From: Hydrogenophaga borbori
GTDB taxonomy: Bacteria; Pseudomonadota; Gammaproteobacteria; Burkholderiales; Burkholderiaceae_C
Assembly: GCF_003417535.1 (NCBI RefSeq)
Contig: NZ_QVLS01000002.1
Location: 536,699-600,698 of the forward strand
Direction: 5' to 3'
DNA length: 64,000 nt
The notes under the pieces: generated by a model
Databases searched by the model: none
Seen by the model: only the letters and a program-made list of their open reading frames with translations
Told to the model about the DNA's origin: nothing
In this document: one piece after another, positions 27,640-36,122 of the stretch
Layout: every line of letters begins with the position of its first letter
How positions within the stretch are numbered: position 1 is the stretch's first letter
Position numbers and translations under genes: made by a program

Positions 27640-28404
27640 ATGGCCACCAGCACCTCCAACCCCATGCCCGACACCGCGCCCGAAAGCGCGCAGGTGCGCA
27701 CGCTGCTGCAGCTGCGCGAACTCATCCTCTCGGGTGAGCTGCCCGGCGGCTCGCGCATCGCCGAGCTCGCCATCGTCGAGCGCCTGGGCGTGTCGCGCAC
27801 GCCGGTGCGCGCCGCGCTGCTGCGCCTGGAGCAGGAAGGCCTGCTGCGCGCGCTGCCCGGCGGCGGCCACGTGGTGCAGACCTTCACCGAGCGCGACATC
27901 GCCGACGCCATCGAACTGCGCGGCACGCTCGAAGGCCTGCTGGCGCGCCTGGCGGCCGAGCGCGGCGCGCCGGCCGCCGTGCTGACCGAGGCGCGCGGCG
28001 TGCTGGAGCGCATCGACGCCGTGCTGGCCGCGCCCGCGCTGGACGCCGAGGCCTTCTCCGAGTACGTGGCGCTCAACAGCCGCCTGCACGAGTTGCTGGC
28101 CGAAATGGCCGACAGCCCCACGGTGGAGCGCCAGCTGGAGCGCGTGTGCGCGCTGCCGTTCGCCTCGCCTTCGGGCTTCGTGCTGGCCGAGGCCGGCTCG
28201 CCAGCGGCGCGCGACATGCTGGTGGTGGCGCAGGACCAGCACCGCCAGGTGCTGGACGCCATCGAACGCCGCGAGGGCGCGCGCGCCGAGGCCATCCTGC
28301 GCGAGCACTCGCGCCTGGCCCAGCGCAACCTGCGCGCCGTGCTCGCGGGCCACAGCAACAGCCCGACCCACGCGCCCGCGCTCAAACTCATCCGCCGCCG
28401 CTGA
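27640..28404 (+). CDS. vanR: GntR-family (FCD) regulator VanR
   Basis: Regulator of 254 residues. Winged helix: [21 protein letters not shown], then [31 protein letters not shown], about residues 20-90. An FCD effector domain follows, with [15 protein letters not shown] and a terminal [18 protein letters not shown]. It lies 4 bp after vanA and 4 bp before vanB, an unusual vanA-vanR-vanB order, because in many species vanR is outside or divergent. Classical VanR represses vanAB and is relieved by vanillate; the palindromes at 26462-26545 are its likely targets. Confidence 0.87.
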   Translation: MATSTSNPMPDTAPESAQVRTLLQLRELILSGELPGGSRIAELAIVERLGVSRTPVRAALLRLEQEGLLRALPGGGHVVQTFTERDIADAIELRGTLEGLLARLAAERGAPAAVLTEARGVLERIDAVLAAPALDAEAFSEYVALNSRLHELLAEMADSPTVERQLERVCALPFASPSGFVLAEAGSPAARDMLVVAQDQHRQVLDAIERREGARAEAILREHSRLAQRNLRAVLAGHSNSPTHAPALKLIRRR

Positions 28405-28408
28405 CCCC

Positions 28409-29401
28409 ATGAAAAGCAACCCGATCTGGCAGAACGCGCGCGTGGCCGCGCTGCGCGACCTCACCCCCAGCGTGCGCGAGTTCGTGCTGCAGCCGCTCGA
28501 CGGCGCGGCCATCGCCTGGCCGCCCGGCGCGCACCTGCAGGTGCGCCTGCGCGTGGCCGGGCGCGAGCAGACCCGCTCGTACTCGCTGGTGGGCCAGCCG
28601 GCCGACACGCCCGGCGGCTACCGCATCGCCGTCAAACGGCTGGACGACGGGCGGGGCGGCTCGCGCGCGATGTGGTCGCTGGCCGAGGGCGACGCGCTGA
28701 GCCTGAGCGCACCGCAGAACCACTTCCCGCTGGACCTCGACGCGCCCGCCAGCCTGCTGGTGGCGGGCGGCATCGGCATCACGCCGATGGTGGCCATGGC
28801 CCAGGCCCTGGCGCGGCGCGGCCGTGCGGTGCGCCTGCTGTACGCCGCGCGCCACGCCGGCGAACTGGCCTATGCCGAGCGCCTGCGCGACACCCTGGGC
28901 GACCAGCTGGTGACGGCCGTGTCGGGGCAGGGCCAGCGCCTGGACCTGGCGGGCGAGCTGGCGGCCCTGCCGCCTGGCGCGCCGTGCTACGTCTGCGGTC
29001 CCAGCGGCCTGCTGGCGTCGCTGCGCTCGCTCTGGGCCCAGGCGGGGCGCCCCGCCAGCGGCCTGCGCTTCGAAACCTTCGGCAGCGGCGGCCAACGGCC
29101 CAGCCAGGCCTTCGCCCTGACCGTGCCCCGTCATGGGGCATCGCTCACCGTGTCGGCCGACGAGTCGCTGCTCGACGCCCTGGAGGCCGCCGGCATCGAG
29201 GTGATGAGCGACTGCCGGCGCGGCGAATGTGGCCTGTGCGCGATGGACGTGCTGGCCGTGGAGGGCGAGATCGACCACCGCGACGTCTTCCTCAGCGAGC
29301 ACGAAAAGCAGGGCAATCGGCGCATCTGCGCCTGTGTCTCGCGCGTGGTGGGGCGCATCACCCTGGACAGCGCCTGGCGCGCCGACGCGGCGCACCACTG
29401 A
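28409..29401 (+). CDS. vanB: Vanillate O-demethylase reductase subunit (ferredoxin-type)
   Basis: Class IA oxygenase reductase (330 residues) passing electrons from NAD(P)H to VanA. N-terminal flavin domain with RSYSLVGQP near residue 55, the nucleotide domain with [18 protein letters not shown] near 115 and [10 protein letters not shown] near 195. The C-terminal plant-type [2Fe-2S] domain has CRRGECGLC and the last Cys in [11 protein letters not shown] near 310. The domain order (flavin, NAD, FeS) is that of VanB/phthalate dioxygenase reductase. Last gene of the van operon; a small AACCCT-GTG-AGGGTT hairpin follows. Confidence 0.92.
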   Translation: MKSNPIWQNARVAALRDLTPSVREFVLQPLDGAAIAWPPGAHLQVRLRVAGREQTRSYSLVGQPADTPGGYRIAVKRLDDGRGGSRAMWSLAEGDALSLSAPQNHFPLDLDAPASLLVAGGIGITPMVAMAQALARRGRAVRLLYAARHAGELAYAERLRDTLGDQLVTAVSGQGQRLDLAGELAALPPGAPCYVCGPSGLLASLRSLWAQAGRPASGLRFETFGSGGQRPSQAFALTVPRHGASLTVSADESLLDALEAAGIEVMSDCRRGECGLCAMDVLAVEGEIDHRDVFLSEHEKQGNRRICACVSRVVGRITLDSAWRADAAHH

Positions 29402-29426
29402 CAAACCCTGTGAGGGTTCCTACTGG

Positions 29427-29446
29427 TTTCATAACATAACGGCATA
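29427..29446. promoter_or_regulatory. Conserved element shared by two dctP promoters, copy 2
   Basis: TTTCATAACATAACGGCATA, 19 of 20 identical to 24010-24029, about 130-150 bp upstream of the second dctP start, as in copy 1. Equal placement relative to two paralogous genes indicates that promoter and gene were duplicated together, or that the site is kept for common control. Confidence 0.55.
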
Positions 29447-29578
29447 GCTGAAAGTCCTTCCCCGGACTGGCTGCTGTGCCAAGCCGCATGCACAGTGTGG
29501 GTGTTCAGTTCCCCCATCGCCCGTGCCAATGAGCACCCCCACCGAAGAGGGCCGGGCGCAACCCGAACGGAGACAAGG

Positions 29579-30613
29579 ATGAAACCGATGAAGCGACGCG
29601 CCGCGCTGGCGCTGCTGGGTGCCTCGGCCACGCTGGCGCTGCCGGCCCTGGCGCAGCAGACGGTCACGCTGCGCCTGCACCAGATGCTGCCGCCGCAGGC
29701 CACCATTCCGGCGCGCGCCCTCACGCCCTGGGCGCAGAAGGTGGAAGCCGAATCGGGCGGCCGCATCAAGGTCCAGCTGTTCCACGCCATGCAGCTCGGC
29801 GGCGCGCCGCCGCAGCTCTACGACCAGGCCAAGGACGGCGTGGTCGACCTGACCTGGACGGTGCTGGGCTACACGCCCGGGCGCTTTCCCAAGACCGAGG
29901 TGTTCGAGCTGCCCTTCATGAGCGGCAACGCCGAATCGTCCTCGCGGGCGCTGCAGGAGTATGTCGAGAAGTTCGCGCCCGAGGAGTTCAAGGACGTCAA
30001 GCTCATCGCGGTGCACACGCACGGCCCCGGCCTGTTCCACACCAAGACGCCCGTCACCGGACTGGAAAGCCTGCGCGGCATGAAGATCCGCGGCGGCTCG
30101 CGCATCATCAACAACATGCTCACCAAGCTGGGCGCCACGCCCGTGGGCATGCCGGTGCCGGCGGTGACCGAGGCGCTGTCGAAGGGCGTGATCGACGGCA
30201 CCACCATTCCCTGGGAGGTGACGCCCTCGCTGAAGGTGACCGAGCTGGTGAAGAACCACACCACCTTCGCCGGCAAGGAAGGCCTGTACACCCAGACCTT
30301 CGCCTTCTCCATGAACAAGGCCGCCTACGACAAGCTGCCCGCCGACCTGAAGGCCGTGATCGACAAGAACTCGGGCATCGAGACCGCCGCCATGTTCGGC
30401 CGCGCGATGGACGAGGGCGACAAGGCCGGCCGCGACATCGCCGTCAAGGCCGGCAACAACATCGTCGCGCTGGACGTGCAGGAGACGCAGCGCTGGCGGC
30501 GCACCGCCGCCTCGGTGGAGACCGACTGGGTCAATGAAATGAAAGCCAAGAACATCGACGGAGCCAAGCTGGCCGCGGAGGCCAGGGCGCTGATCGCCAA
30601 GTACAGCAAGTGA
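29579..30613 (+). CDS. dctP: TRAP transporter solute-binding protein DctP
   Basis: Periplasmic receptor (344 residues). Signal peptide MKPMKRRAALALLGASATLA, cleaved near ALAQ; mature start QTVTLRLHQMLPPQATIP. The central MKIRGGSRIINNMLTKLGA and PVGMPVPAVTEALSKGVIDG blocks are nearly the same as in the orphan DctP at 24169. ACAAGGAT just before ATG 29579 is a weak ribosome site, and a second in-frame ATG lies three codons on. It is followed by a terminator-like hairpin and then dctQ and dctM, so this is the complete TRAP operon. Close linkage to van genes suggests a methoxy-aromatic or related carboxylate as ligand. Confidence 0.93.
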   Translation: MKPMKRRAALALLGASATLALPALAQQTVTLRLHQMLPPQATIPARALTPWAQKVEAESGGRIKVQLFHAMQLGGAPPQLYDQAKDGVVDLTWTVLGYTPGRFPKTEVFELPFMSGNAESSSRALQEYVEKFAPEEFKDVKLIAVHTHGPGLFHTKTPVTGLESLRGMKIRGGSRIINNMLTKLGATPVGMPVPAVTEALSKGVIDGTTIPWEVTPSLKVTELVKNHTTFAGKEGLYTQTFAFSMNKAAYDKLPADLKAVIDKNSGIETAAMFGRAMDEGDKAGRDIAVKAGNNIVALDVQETQRWRRTAASVETDWVNEMKAKNIDGAKLAAEARALIAKYSK

Positions 30614-30633
30614 TCCGTCCCTGCGGGATCAAC

Positions 30634-30662
30634 GGCCGTCCTCGCCAGAGGGCGGCCTTTTT
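30634..30662 (+). terminator. Intra-operon terminator/attenuator between dctP and dctQ
   Basis: GGCCGTCC-TCGCCAGA-GGGCGGCC (8-bp stem with one G-T pair) followed by TTTTT. Partial termination here would keep the abundant binding protein in excess over the membrane subunits, as is common in TRAP operons. Confidence 0.7.
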
Positions 30663-30728
30663 GTTGAGGGGGCGTGCGGCCGATGTTGGACAATCGCGCC
30701 TCTCAGTCTTTCGTAGAAAGCCATTCGC

Positions 30729-31247
30729 ATGATTGCATTCATCTACCGGCTGTCCCAATGGGCGGCCATCATCGGCGGCTTGGCGCTGGTCGCGCTGACG
30801 CTGATGATCGTGGCCAGCGTGAGCGGCCGCGCGATGCTCGGGCTCGGCCTGGGCCCTGTTCCCGGTGACTTCGAACTCGTTGAAGTCGGCACCGCCATCG
30901 CGGTGTTTTTCTTCCTGCCCTGGACCTACCTCAAGGGCGGCCACGCCACGGTGGACCTGCTCTACATGCATCTGCCCGCCTGGGCGCAGAAGTCCATCGT
31001 TCTGGTGTGCGACCTGGTCATGCTGGTCGTGTGGCTGGTGCTCACCTGGAAGCTCTACGAAGGCATGATTGAAAAGAAGGACTACTTCGAGACCACCTTC
31101 ATCCTGCAAATGCCGATCTGGTGGGCCTACGCGGCCTGCCTGGTGGGCGCGCTGGTCGGTTGCCTGGCCTACCTCGCCAAGACGGCGACCATGCTCGGCC
31201 TGGGCAAGGAGCCCGAAGGCTGGACCACCGAAGCGGGAGCGCACTGA
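30729..31247 (+). CDS. dctQ: TRAP transporter small permease DctQ
   Basis: Four-helix inner-membrane subunit (172 residues). Hydrophobic segments lie near AAIIGGLALVALTLMIVASV, FELVEVGTAIAVFFFLPWTY, IVLVCDLVMLVVWLVLTW and WWAYAACLVGALVGCLAYLA. It sits 115 bp after dctP beyond the attenuator. Its stop shares one base with the dctM start (TGATG), so the two permease subunits are translationally coupled. Confidence 0.92.
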   Translation: MIAFIYRLSQWAAIIGGLALVALTLMIVASVSGRAMLGLGLGPVPGDFELVEVGTAIAVFFFLPWTYLKGGHATVDLLYMHLPAWAQKSIVLVCDLVMLVVWLVLTWKLYEGMIEKKDYFETTFILQMPIWWAYAACLVGALVGCLAYLAKTATMLGLGKEPEGWTTEAGAH

Positions 31248-32557
31248 TGTCTGGCGTCGAACTCGCGGCCTGGTCCTTCCCGATCCTGCTGCTGCTCATC
31301 TTCGTGCGCGTGCCCATCGGGCTGGCGATGCTGGTCTGCGGCATGGCCGGGGCCTGGATGATCTACGGCACCGCCGATCCCATCCTGAACCAGCTCAAGC
31401 AGCTGACCTACAGCACCTTTTCCAACTACAACCTCTCGGTGATCCCGCTGTTCCTGCTGATGGGGCAGTTCGCGGCGCTGGGGGGCCTGTCGCAGGCCCT
31501 GTTCAAGGCGGCCGAGGCCTGGATCGGCCACCGCAAGGGCGGCGTGGCCATGGCCGCCGTCGGCGCCTGCGCCGGCTTCGGCGCCATCTGCGGTTCCTCG
31601 CTGGCAACCGCGGCCACCATGGGCCAGGTGGCGCTGCCCGAGCTCAAGCGCGCGGGCTACGCTGGCGGCATCTCCACCGCCACGCTGGCGGCGGGCGGCA
31701 CGCTGGGCATTCTGATCCCGCCTTCGGTGGTGCTGGTGATCTACGCCATCCTGACCGAGCAGAACATCGCCAAGCTGTTCCTGGCCGCCTTCGTGCCCGG
31801 CGTGCTGGCCGCCATCGGCTACGTCATCGTCATTGCCGTTTACGCCCGCCTGAAGCCCGAGGAGGTGGGTTCCATGGCGCCGGTGCCCATGGCCCAGCGC
31901 TGGAAGGCCACCGTGAAGGTCTGGCCCGTGCTCACCATCTTCCTGGTGGTGGTCGGCGGCATCTACCTGGGTTACTTCACCCCCACCGAAGGCGCGGCCG
32001 TGGGCGCCTTCGGCACCGGCCTGGCGGCCTGGGCGGCCGGTGGCCTGAACCGCAAGACGCTGGTCGCGGCCGTCCTGGGCACGGCCGTGGCCACCGGCAT
32101 GATCTTCATGATCGTGCTCGGCGCGGGGGTCTACAACACCTTCCTGGCCCTGTCGCAGCTGCCGCAGGAGGCCGCCTCGCTGGTGTCGGGCTCGGGCCTG
32201 AGTCCCATGGTGGTGCTGGTCGCCATCCTGGTCATCTACGTGATCCTGGGCTGCTTCATGGATTCCCTGTCCATGATCCTGCTGACCATTCCGGTGTTCT
32301 TCCCCGTGGTGACGGCGCTGGACTTCGGCATGCCGCCCGAGCACTTCGCCATCTGGTTCGGCATCCTGGTGCTGATCGTGGTGGAGGTGGGCCTGATCAC
32401 GCCGCCGGTGGGCATGAACCTCTTCGTCATCAACAGCATGGCGAAGGACGTGCCCATTCTGGCGACCTACAAGGGCGTGCTGCCCTTCGTGTTCAGCGAT
32501 TTCATCCGCACGGCGATCCTGGTGGCGTTCCCGGTGATCGTCACCTTCGTGCTGTAG
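31247..32557 (+). CDS. dctM: TRAP transporter large permease DctM
   Basis: Large membrane subunit (436 residues) with about 12 hydrophobic segments. Family motifs: FSNYNLSVIPLFLLMGQFA near 65, GFGAICGSSLATAATMGQVALPELKRAGY near 105-130, AAGGTLGILIPPSVVLVIYA near 145 and GLITPPVGMNLFVINSMA near 385, the paired substrate and sodium-site loops. It completes the DctPQM importer and may also serve the orphan DctP at 24169. Confidence 0.95.
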   Translation: MSGVELAAWSFPILLLLIFVRVPIGLAMLVCGMAGAWMIYGTADPILNQLKQLTYSTFSNYNLSVIPLFLLMGQFAALGGLSQALFKAAEAWIGHRKGGVAMAAVGACAGFGAICGSSLATAATMGQVALPELKRAGYAGGISTATLAAGGTLGILIPPSVVLVIYAILTEQNIAKLFLAAFVPGVLAAIGYVIVIAVYARLKPEEVGSMAPVPMAQRWKATVKVWPVLTIFLVVVGGIYLGYFTPTEGAAVGAFGTGLAAWAAGGLNRKTLVAAVLGTAVATGMIFMIVLGAGVYNTFLALSQLPQEAASLVSGSGLSPMVVLVAILVIYVILGCFMDSLSMILLTIPVFFPVVTALDFGMPPEHFAIWFGILVLIVVEVGLITPPVGMNLFVINSMAKDVPILATYKGVLPFVFSDFIRTAILVAFPVIVTFVL

Positions 32558-32568
32558 CGGTGGCGGGC

Positions 32569-33531
32569 ATGCGTCGCCGCCGCTTGATCGCCCTGGCCGC
32601 CGCGGCGCTGCCGCTGGCGGCCGTCAGGGCGCAGACATTCCCGTCGAAGAACCTGCGCCTGGTCGTGCCCTTCGCGGCCGGCGGCGTGGGCGACCTGACG
32701 GCGCGCATCGTCGCCGGGCGGCTGGCCGAGGGCCTGGGCCGTTCCGTGGTGATCGAGAACCGCCCCGGCGCCGGTGGCGTGGTGGCCGCCGAGACGGTGG
32801 CGCGCGCCGAGCCCGACGGCCACACGCTGTTCCTCATGTCCAACGGCACGGCGGTCACCGCCGGCCTGTTCAAGTCGCTGCCCTTCGACACCGTCAAGGA
32901 CTTCGCGCCGGTCTCCACGCTGGGCTTCTTCGACATCGCCGTCGTGGCCCACCCCGAGGCGCCGTTCAAGAGCCTGCCCGAGCTGCTGGCCTTCGCGAAG
33001 GCGAACCCCGGCAAGCTCAACATCGGCAGCATCAACATCGGCAGCACGCAGCACCTGGCGGCCGAGCTGTTCAAGAGCAGCGCCGGCATCGACGCGCAGA
33101 CCGTGCCGTTCAACGGCACGCCCAACCTCATCGGTGCCCTGCGCGGGCGGCAGGTGGACGTGGGCGTGGAAATCCTCGCGCCGGTGCTCGCGCAGATCCG
33201 CGGCGGGGCGCTCAAGGCCCTGGCCGTGGCGGGCGAGAAGCGCTCGCCCGTGCTGCCCGAGGTGCCGACCGCGGTGGAGTCGGGCGTGGCGGGGTTCGTG
33301 GCCTCGTCGTGGAACGCCATCGCCGCGCCGGCGAAGACGCCGCGCCCGGTCATCGAGCGACTGCAGCGGGAGATCGCCGCGGCCGTGGCCGACGCCGAGG
33401 TGCAGAAGAAACTGCGCGAGCTCAACATCGACCCGCGCTCGTCCACGCCCGAGCAGGCGACGGCGCTGCTGGTGAACGACATCAAGCGCTGGAGCGCGGT
33501 GATCGAGCGCGCGGGCATTCCGAAGCAGTGA
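32569..33531 (+). CDS. Tripartite tricarboxylate transporter receptor (Bug/TctC family)
   Basis: Periplasmic binding protein (320 residues) of the Bug family. Signal peptide MRRRRLIALAAAALPLAAV, cleaved near VRAQ. Bug hallmarks: FPSKNLRLVVPFAAGGVGDLTARIVA near 22-48 with the glycine loop, VIENRPGAGGVVAAETVARA near 62-82 and NIGSINIGSTQHLAAELFK near 145. No TctA/TctB genes are nearby, as is usual for the many orphan Bug proteins of Burkholderiales. It lies 11 bp after dctM and probably ends this operon. A GTG three codons upstream is an alternative start. Confidence 0.9.
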   Translation: MRRRRLIALAAAALPLAAVRAQTFPSKNLRLVVPFAAGGVGDLTARIVAGRLAEGLGRSVVIENRPGAGGVVAAETVARAEPDGHTLFLMSNGTAVTAGLFKSLPFDTVKDFAPVSTLGFFDIAVVAHPEAPFKSLPELLAFAKANPGKLNIGSINIGSTQHLAAELFKSSAGIDAQTVPFNGTPNLIGALRGRQVDVGVEILAPVLAQIRGGALKALAVAGEKRSPVLPEVPTAVESGVAGFVASSWNAIAAPAKTPRPVIERLQREIAAAVADAEVQKKLRELNIDPRSSTPEQATALLVNDIKRWSAVIERAGIPKQ

Positions 33532-33534
33532 GGC

Positions 33535-33566
33535 CTGGCGCGGGCCGGTGGGCCCGCCCGCGCCAG
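33535..33566. terminator. Hairpin between convergent genes
   Basis: CTGGCGCGGG and CCCGCGCCAG form a perfect 10-bp stem with a 12-nt loop just after the Bug gene stop and before the stop of the convergent effector-like gene. A CTCTTTC run follows on the plus strand. Confidence 0.6.
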
Positions 33567-33580
33567 CGCGCTCTTTCGGG

Positions 33581-35473
33581 CTACTCGTTGGACGGCGTGA
33601 CGCCCTCCATGAGCCCATCAATCACCGTCACCGAGCTGGGTGGGTGCGCACAGGCCTGCGCCGACACGCTCTCGTCGGCGGTCTCGCCATCGACCACGAC
33701 CTCTACGGGCTCGGGTGAGACCCGGTCGCCGGGAGAGGGGGGCCGGTAACTGGGTGGCGGCGGGCCGTCGCTGTGCTCGTCGTCGTCGCTCGCCGATGGC
33801 GCGCCGCTCTCGCATGGGACCGCCGGGCGGCCCATCCACACCACGGCGGCGTACAACAGGTTCAGCAGCAGCTCGGCGCCGGGGATCGTCGCGGCCCGCA
33901 GCGAGAAGGCCGCGATGAGGATCCAGCCAGCCCCGGTCGAGTAGCGCTGGGTGTCCTCGGGGACCCCGAACCAGGCCTGGGTGCCATTGAGGAAGCCCGC
34001 GTCGCTCGTGTGGGCCCAGGAATCGCTGCCGTTGATCGCGGCGCCGAAGGGCACCGATGCCGCGGTATCCGTGAAAGGCATGGTGCTGGCGAACAGGGTG
34101 TACAGATAGAACAGCGAATACACCTGGACGAGCATCGCAAGCATGTTGCCCACCACCTCGCCGGTGGTGCGCAGGCGGATCGCGGCCGGCGAGCGGTTGA
34201 TGAGCCTGTGCGGTGTCTTGCCCGCGCCTTCGAAGACGATGGCGCCCGTCTTGTTGCGGGCGATCTGATCGCGGCCCTGCGTGGTTTCCATGAGCGCGCT
34301 GCGCTGCTGGTACTTCCTGTGCACCCGCTGCAGCCGCTCGATCGCGGGATCGAGCAGGGGCAGCACCAGGGCCTCGAAGCGCGCCAGCCGCAGGCGCTTC
34401 TCGGCCGGGCTCAGGGAACTCTCGAGAATGCTCGCCTCGATGGCGCTGCGGGTGTTGACCAGCTCGAGCAGCGAGGGCGTGACCGCCAGGCACTTCTTCA
34501 GCGCCACGGGTTGTTCCTGCTTCCAGGTCTGGTGCAGGCCCGGCTTGTCGGCGCCGTGCTGGATCCAGGCATTGCCCAGCATGTGCAGGCTCATGGTGGA
34601 GATGCCGGCGAGCTGGCCCATGGCGGCCGACGCCAGGAAGTCCGACAGCGCGAACAGCCCGGCCTTCTGGGCGACGGTGGCGGGCAGTCGCTCGATCCAC
34701 AAGCGCAGGTGCGGCGCCAGGCTGCCCGAGAACAGGTACACCACCGAATAGCTGAAGAAGGCCAGGTGGAAGTGGCCGTTGCGCAGCCAGCCGCCGAGCA
34801 GGGGGTGTTCACGGAAATCGAAGCGCAGGGGCGTGCCCTTGTCCTGCTCGGCCTGGGCACGGGCGATCACGCCGTCCACCAGTTCCTGCAGGGCGGCGGC
34901 GATCTCATCGGCGTGCGGCCCATCGCCCCGCGCCGAGGCCACGTACCACATGCCCAGCAGGGTGACGTAGTTGTCGAAGGCCGCCTTGTCCGGGGCCTGG
35001 GGGCCGCCGTAGTTGGCGCCGGGTCCGAAGGCCACGGTCTTGGCCACCGTGGCGTGCAGGAACGAGGCGATCAGGTCGAACCCCGCCGCGCCCACGAGGA
35101 AGAAGAGGCGCGGATCGCTCTTGGACAGCGTGGGCAGGAACCCCCACAGCGAGGTCCAGGCCTTGGCCAGCATGAAGGACACGCTGAACCCCAGGCTGCC
35201 GGCGCCGCAGACGGCCCTGGCCTTGTCCCGGGTCGAGACCTGCGCCGCGCTGGCGGGCGCGGGCACGGCGGCCACCTGCTCCAGGGCGGTGCTCAGCAGG
35301 TGGTTGACGTACGCCTGCGGGTCCTGGCGCCATTGGCGTGTCCGCTTGCGGCTCAGCCCGGTGTAGGCGGCGAAATCCGCGGGTGTCTCGGGGCGTTTGT
35401 CGGGGTTGTTGACGATGCGCTGGTTGTAGTCGGGGCTGAACTTGCGGTGCTTGGCGTTCGTCTGGGGCTGCAT
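33581..35473 (-). CDS. Large multi-membrane protein, candidate type III secretion effector
   Basis: Protein of 630 residues, family not recognised. The first ~65 residues are polar and basic with AYTGLSRKRTRQWRQDP, an HTH-like or chaperone-binding look. About six hydrophobic segments follow (near residues 90-120, 123-150, 232-258, 270-300, 430-460 and 510-545), with a charged helical stretch around 340-400. The C-terminal ~83 residues form an acidic, proline-rich disordered tail with DDDEHSD and PPPPSY (a PPxY motif) near 571-576. There is no signal peptide. AAGGAG lies just before ATG 35473, inside the 11-bp gap after a predicted type III chaperone gene, and this pairing is the main reason for the effector call. 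A membrane protein of unrelated function remains possible. Confidence 0.6.
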   Translation of the reverse strand: MQPQTNAKHRKFSPDYNQRIVNNPDKRPETPADFAAYTGLSRKRTRQWRQDPQAYVNHLLSTALEQVAAVPAPASAAQVSTRDKARAVCGAGSLGFSVSFMLAKAWTSLWGFLPTLSKSDPRLFFLVGAAGFDLIASFLHATVAKTVAFGPGANYGGPQAPDKAAFDNYVTLLGMWYVASARGDGPHADEIAAALQELVDGVIARAQAEQDKGTPLRFDFREHPLLGGWLRNGHFHLAFFSYSVVYLFSGSLAPHLRLWIERLPATVAQKAGLFALSDFLASAAMGQLAGISTMSLHMLGNAWIQHGADKPGLHQTWKQEQPVALKKCLAVTPSLLELVNTRSAIEASILESSLSPAEKRLRLARFEALVLPLLDPAIERLQRVHRKYQQRSALMETTQGRDQIARNKTGAIVFEGAGKTPHRLINRSPAAIRLRTTGEVVGNMLAMLVQVYSLFYLYTLFASTMPFTDTAASVPFGAAINGSDSWAHTSDAGFLNGTQAWFGVPEDTQRYSTGAGWILIAAFSLRAATIPGAELLLNLLYAAVVWMGRPAVPCESGAPSASDDDEHSDGPPPPSYRPPSPGDRVSPEPVEVVVDGETADESVSAQACAHPPSSVTVIDGLMEGVTPSNE

Positions 35474-35484
35474 GCGGCGCTCCT

Positions 35485-35976
35485 TCAGGCCAGCGTGGTG
35501 CGGGGCCCATGGGCGCCATCGCGGGTTTGCGGGCCGGCGCGGGCCCCGTCCCACACGAACATGCCCGCCAGCAGGGTGGCGCGCCATTGCTTCACCTGGG
35601 CCGCCATGCCGCGCAAGGCCTGGGCCAGCCAGGGGCCGGTCATGTCCTCGCGCAGCGGCACGCCGAGCATCAGCACCACCGCGTCGCCGCCCTCGTCGTA
35701 GCCGAAGCGGATGCCAGGCTGGTGCCAGGTGAGCAGTTGAAGGGCCAGCAACTGCCGGTAGACCTGCGCGGGATCCTCGGCCGTGATGCGGCCAAGTTCC
35801 GCGAGCACCAGCATCGAGGCGCTGGATTCGTGGTGCGTCACCTCCAGGCTGACGCCATCGATCTCGACGGTCTCCTCCTGGCCCATGCCCTCGGTGTTGT
35901 CCAGGCGCAGCTCCCGGCTGGCGTGGCGGCACAGGTCGTCAAAAAAAGCGGCGGTCACAAAGGGGCTCCTCTTCAT
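35485..35976 (-). CDS. Predicted type III secretion chaperone, CesT/Tir-chaperone family
   Basis: Small acidic protein (163 residues) matching the class I chaperone pattern: N-terminal helix FFDDLCRHASRELRLDN, strands ETVEIDGVSLEVTHHES and ASMLVLAELGRITAED, the helix YRQLLALQLLTWHQPGIRFGYDEGG, the strand AVVLMLGVPLREDMTGPWLAQAL and a last amphipathic helix ending in KQWRATL. Such dimeric chaperones bind the N-terminal region of one effector encoded next door. The next gene, 11 bp away, fits as the client. Start 35976 gives the family-like N-terminus; a 16-codon upstream extension is possible. A short A-run (AAAAAAA) lies in the first codons. No T3SS apparatus genes are in the window. Confidence 0.72.
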   Translation of the reverse strand: MKRSPFVTAAFFDDLCRHASRELRLDNTEGMGQEETVEIDGVSLEVTHHESSASMLVLAELGRITAEDPAQVYRQLLALQLLTWHQPGIRFGYDEGGDAVVLMLGVPLREDMTGPWLAQALRGMAAQVKQWRATLLAGMFVWDGARAGPQTRDGAHGPRTTLA

Positions 35977-36122
35977 CGGGGTTCCACGCGGCTTGCGTGT
36001 GGCCCTGTGTCGGGAGCGCACCAATATGGTTCCAAAGGCCGTCGGCCCTATGGCCGATGGTCATCACAATGTCATCGATCTGACGGCCGCCTCTCTGCGG
36101 CTGGCGGCCTGGCCCGCCGCCG

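Noticed and set aside
29404..29418. AACCCT-GTG-AGGGTT as a terminator after vanB
   Set aside because: The stem is only 6 bp and no T-run follows, so it is mentioned only with vanB.
35977..36122. PIP/hrpII box (TTCG-N16-TTCG) before the chaperone gene
   Set aside because: I looked for TTCG pairs on the coding strand in this gap and found none.
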